NCBI RefSeq assembly: GCF_001659605.2
Contig: NC_035162.2
Coordinates: 10,063,248 to 10,127,247, forward strand
Reading direction: 5' to 3'
Origin: Manihot esculenta
Lineage: Eukaryota > Streptophyta > Magnoliopsida > Malpighiales > Euphorbiaceae
Length of the DNA: 64,000 nt
The notes beneath the pieces were generated by a model. That model made no database searches. It worked only from the letters and a program-made list of their open reading frames with translations, and was not told the origin of the DNA. Positions within the stretch are counted from its first letter, which is position 1. Each line of letters starts with the position of its first letter. Position numbers and translations under genes: made by a program. Of this stretch, positions 62,054 to 64,000 are shown one piece after another.

Positions 62054-63434
62054 GCCTAAATCTTGTGCAAGACCTCAGTGAGGTAGGTGACCGAGCTCAG
62101 AAAATGACTCGCCACCTCAAGAACCGGCTCAGATGACAAAGCGACAGTAAGGCCAAAGAGCCTGAATCTTATGCAAGACCTCAGTGAGGTAGGTGACCAA
62201 GCTCAGAAAATGACTCGGCACCTCAAGAACCGGCTGAGATGACGAAGCGACAGTAAGGCCAAAGAGCCTGAATCTTGTTCAAGACCTCAGTGAGGTAGGT
62301 GAACGAGCTCAGAAAATGACTCGGTACCTCAAGAACCGGCTGAGATGACGAAGCGATAGTAAGGCCAAAGAGCCTGAATCTTGTGCAAAACCTCAGTGAG
62401 GTAGGTGACCGAGCTCAGAAAATGACTCGGCACCTCAAGAACCGGTTGAGATGACGAAGCGACGGTAAGGCCAAAGAGCCTGAATCTTGTTCAAGACCTC
62501 AGTGAGGTAGGTGACCGAGCTCAGAAAATGACTTGGCACTTCAAGAACCGGCTGAGATGACGAAGTGACAGTAAGGTCAAAGAGCCTGAATTTTGTTCAA
62601 GACCTCAGTGAGGTAGGTGACCGAGCTCAGTAAATGACTCAGCACCTCAAGAACCGGCTGAGATGACGAAGCGACAGTAAGGCCAAAGAGCCTGAATCTT
62701 GTTCAATACCTCAGTGAGGTAGGTGACCGAGCTCAGAAAATGACTCTGCACCTCAAGAACTGACTGAGATGACAAAGCGACAGTAAGGCCAAAGAGTCTA
62801 AATCTTGTGCAAGACCTCAGTGAGGTAGGTAACCGAGCTCAGAAAATGACTCGGCACCTCAAGAACCGGCTGAGATGACGAAATGACAGTAAGGCCAAAG
62901 AGCCTGAATCTTGTGCAAGACCTCAGTGAGGTAGGTGACCGAGCTCAGAAAATGACTCGGCACCTCAAGAACCAGCTGAGATGACGAAGCGACAGTAAGG
63001 CCAAAGAGCCTGAATCTTGTTCAAGACCTTAGTGAGATAGATGATCGAGCTCAGAAAATGACTCGGCACCTCAAGAACCGGCTGAGATGATGAAGCGATA
63101 GTAAGGCCAAAGGGCCTGAATCTTGTGCAAAACCTTAGTGAGGTAGGTGACCGAGCTCAAAAAATGACTCGGTACCTCAAGAGCCGACTGAGATAACAAA
63201 GCGACAGTAAGGCTAAAGAGCCTGAATCTTATTCCAGACCTCAGTGAGGTAGGTGACCGAGCTTAAAAAATGACTCAGCACCTCAAGAACCGGCTGAGAT
63301 GACGAAGCGACAGTAAGGCTAAAGAGCTTGAATCTTATTCAAGATCTCAGTGAGGTAGGTGACCGGACTTAGAAAATGACTCCGGCACCACAAAACTGGC
63401 TGAAATGATGAAGCGACAGCAAGGTCAAAGAGCC
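62054..63434. repeat. 13-copy tandem array, 106-bp unit
   Basis: The anchor GCCTGAATCTT (first copy GCCTAAATCTT) recurs every 106 bp from 62054; thirteen periods end at 63432. Each unit holds the perfect palindrome ACCTCAGTGAGGT and GACCGAGCTCAG. Copies differ by scattered substitutions. The array lies just after the deleted gypsy pol, where such elements often carry tandem repeats before the 3' LTR. A fourteenth unit is cut at 63435 by an LTR. Confidence 0.92.
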
Positions 63435-64000
63435 TGTAACGACCCGAAAATCGGACCGCTACCGGCGCTAGGATCCAGATCGGTTTAAGGCCGCCGGGAC
63501 CCGTAGCAAGCCTGACATGTAACCTGAAAACCTGTATAATCCCATACATGATCAACAACATACACAAAAATTTAAAACTTTTCTTTCCATATACATCAAC
63601 CAAACTCAACCTGCGCATATACATCATACATAACATAATCATAACATTGATCCCTTAGTGGGATCTCATCAATGCCCCCAATTGGGTGACATAACATATG
63701 CTGAGTTGGTTTACATAAACATCATAAAAATCTCTAAGATCATGTATAGAAAGGGATACAACAATCTATGGTCAAGCACATCTCTAACATCCATAAACAT
63801 CATCTCATTACATAACTATACTGTACTTTTACATTACATCGTTCTATGATTTGTCATGTCCACATTCTATCTATTACATAAACAATCTTTACTCTAACCG
63901 ACCTCCTCTTCTATCCTGTACCTGCAAGCCTGGGGGTAAAGGGAGAGGGGTGAGCTAAAAGCCCAGTGAGTAGGACTATAGAAAAACATATTAACACTAT
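63435..64000 (-). mobile_element. LTR of the A/B family, minus orientation, runs off window
   Basis: It starts TGTAACGACCCGAAAATCGG, the complement of the element B LTR end. It continues through the CCGGCGCTAGGATCC segment, and the reverse of the CTCACCCCTCTCCC patch appears at about 63930-63955. The insertion point splits the 106-bp array after GAGCC. Whether it is a solo LTR or a whole element lies outside the window. Confidence 0.88.

Noticed and set aside
62054..63434. 106-bp array as a CRISPR or tRNA/5S gene cluster
   Set aside because: No spacers, no tRNA boxes and no 5S-like sequence; the array follows gypsy pol remains.

Overview
The window is nuclear DNA of a flowering plant. The evidence is spliced genes with plant-type introns, plant-specific families (RLCK-VII kinases, a P-class PPR protein, a CAX-interacting protein), AT-rich intergenic DNA and plant chromovirus, LINE and hAT elements. 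The proteins look like those of a woody rosid; Euphorbiaceae is plausible, but I cannot fix the species from the sequence alone.

Genes. Bases 330-920 (+) are the last coding exon of an RLCK-VII kinase whose earlier exons lie left of the window. Bases 3287-5834 (-) hold a complete six-exon PBL9/APK1-type kinase (404 aa, N-myristoylation signal present). Bases 16897-20234 (-) hold a complete nine-exon cytosolic triosephosphate isomerase (253 aa) with one GC-AG intron. Bases 25660-27402 (-) are an intronless PPR gene (580 aa). Bases 56827-58120 (+) encode CXIP4, a zinc-knuckle nuclear protein with a probable one-base frameshift near its C-terminus. Bases 59060-60507 (-) encode TIM9 (96 aa), tail-to-tail with CXIP4. 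I joined all exons by hand from splice signals, reading phase and family knowledge. The genes act in separate pathways (immune signalling, glycolysis, organelle RNA processing, nuclear RNA/Ca2+ functions, mitochondrial import) and do not form a cluster.

Mobile DNA makes up about half of the window. A decayed L1-type LINE (9255-15329, +) sits in a perfect 15-bp target duplication. A 474-bp hAT-type MITE (7428-7901) has a perfect 8-bp duplication. A solo LTR (22093-24041, -) is an older relative of the young elements to its right. The largest structure is a nested block, 29953-54087. It is a minus-strand LINE split into three pieces by two related Ty3/Gypsy chromovirus-type elements, A (31641-41347, target duplication GCTCC) and B (41995-50969, target duplication CATTC).

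Element A has one intact 1663-codon gag-pol frame. Element B has almost identical LTRs, and so is also young. It keeps an open gag frame, but its pol is shattered: the second Asp of the RT active-site motif is lost and the integrase core is deleted. B therefore looks like a gag-only, non-autonomous element moved in trans, with A-like elements as possible helpers. Both elements keep a matching splice donor in the LTR and a matching acceptor 8 bases before the gag ATG, and both carry arrays of a CpG-rich 13-base palindrome around the promoter.

The right edge (about 60.7-63.4 kb) is an internally deleted, different Ty3/Gypsy element with two unrelated tandem arrays that share a 106-bp period. 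The second array is cut by another minus-strand LTR of the A/B family, which runs off the window at 63435.
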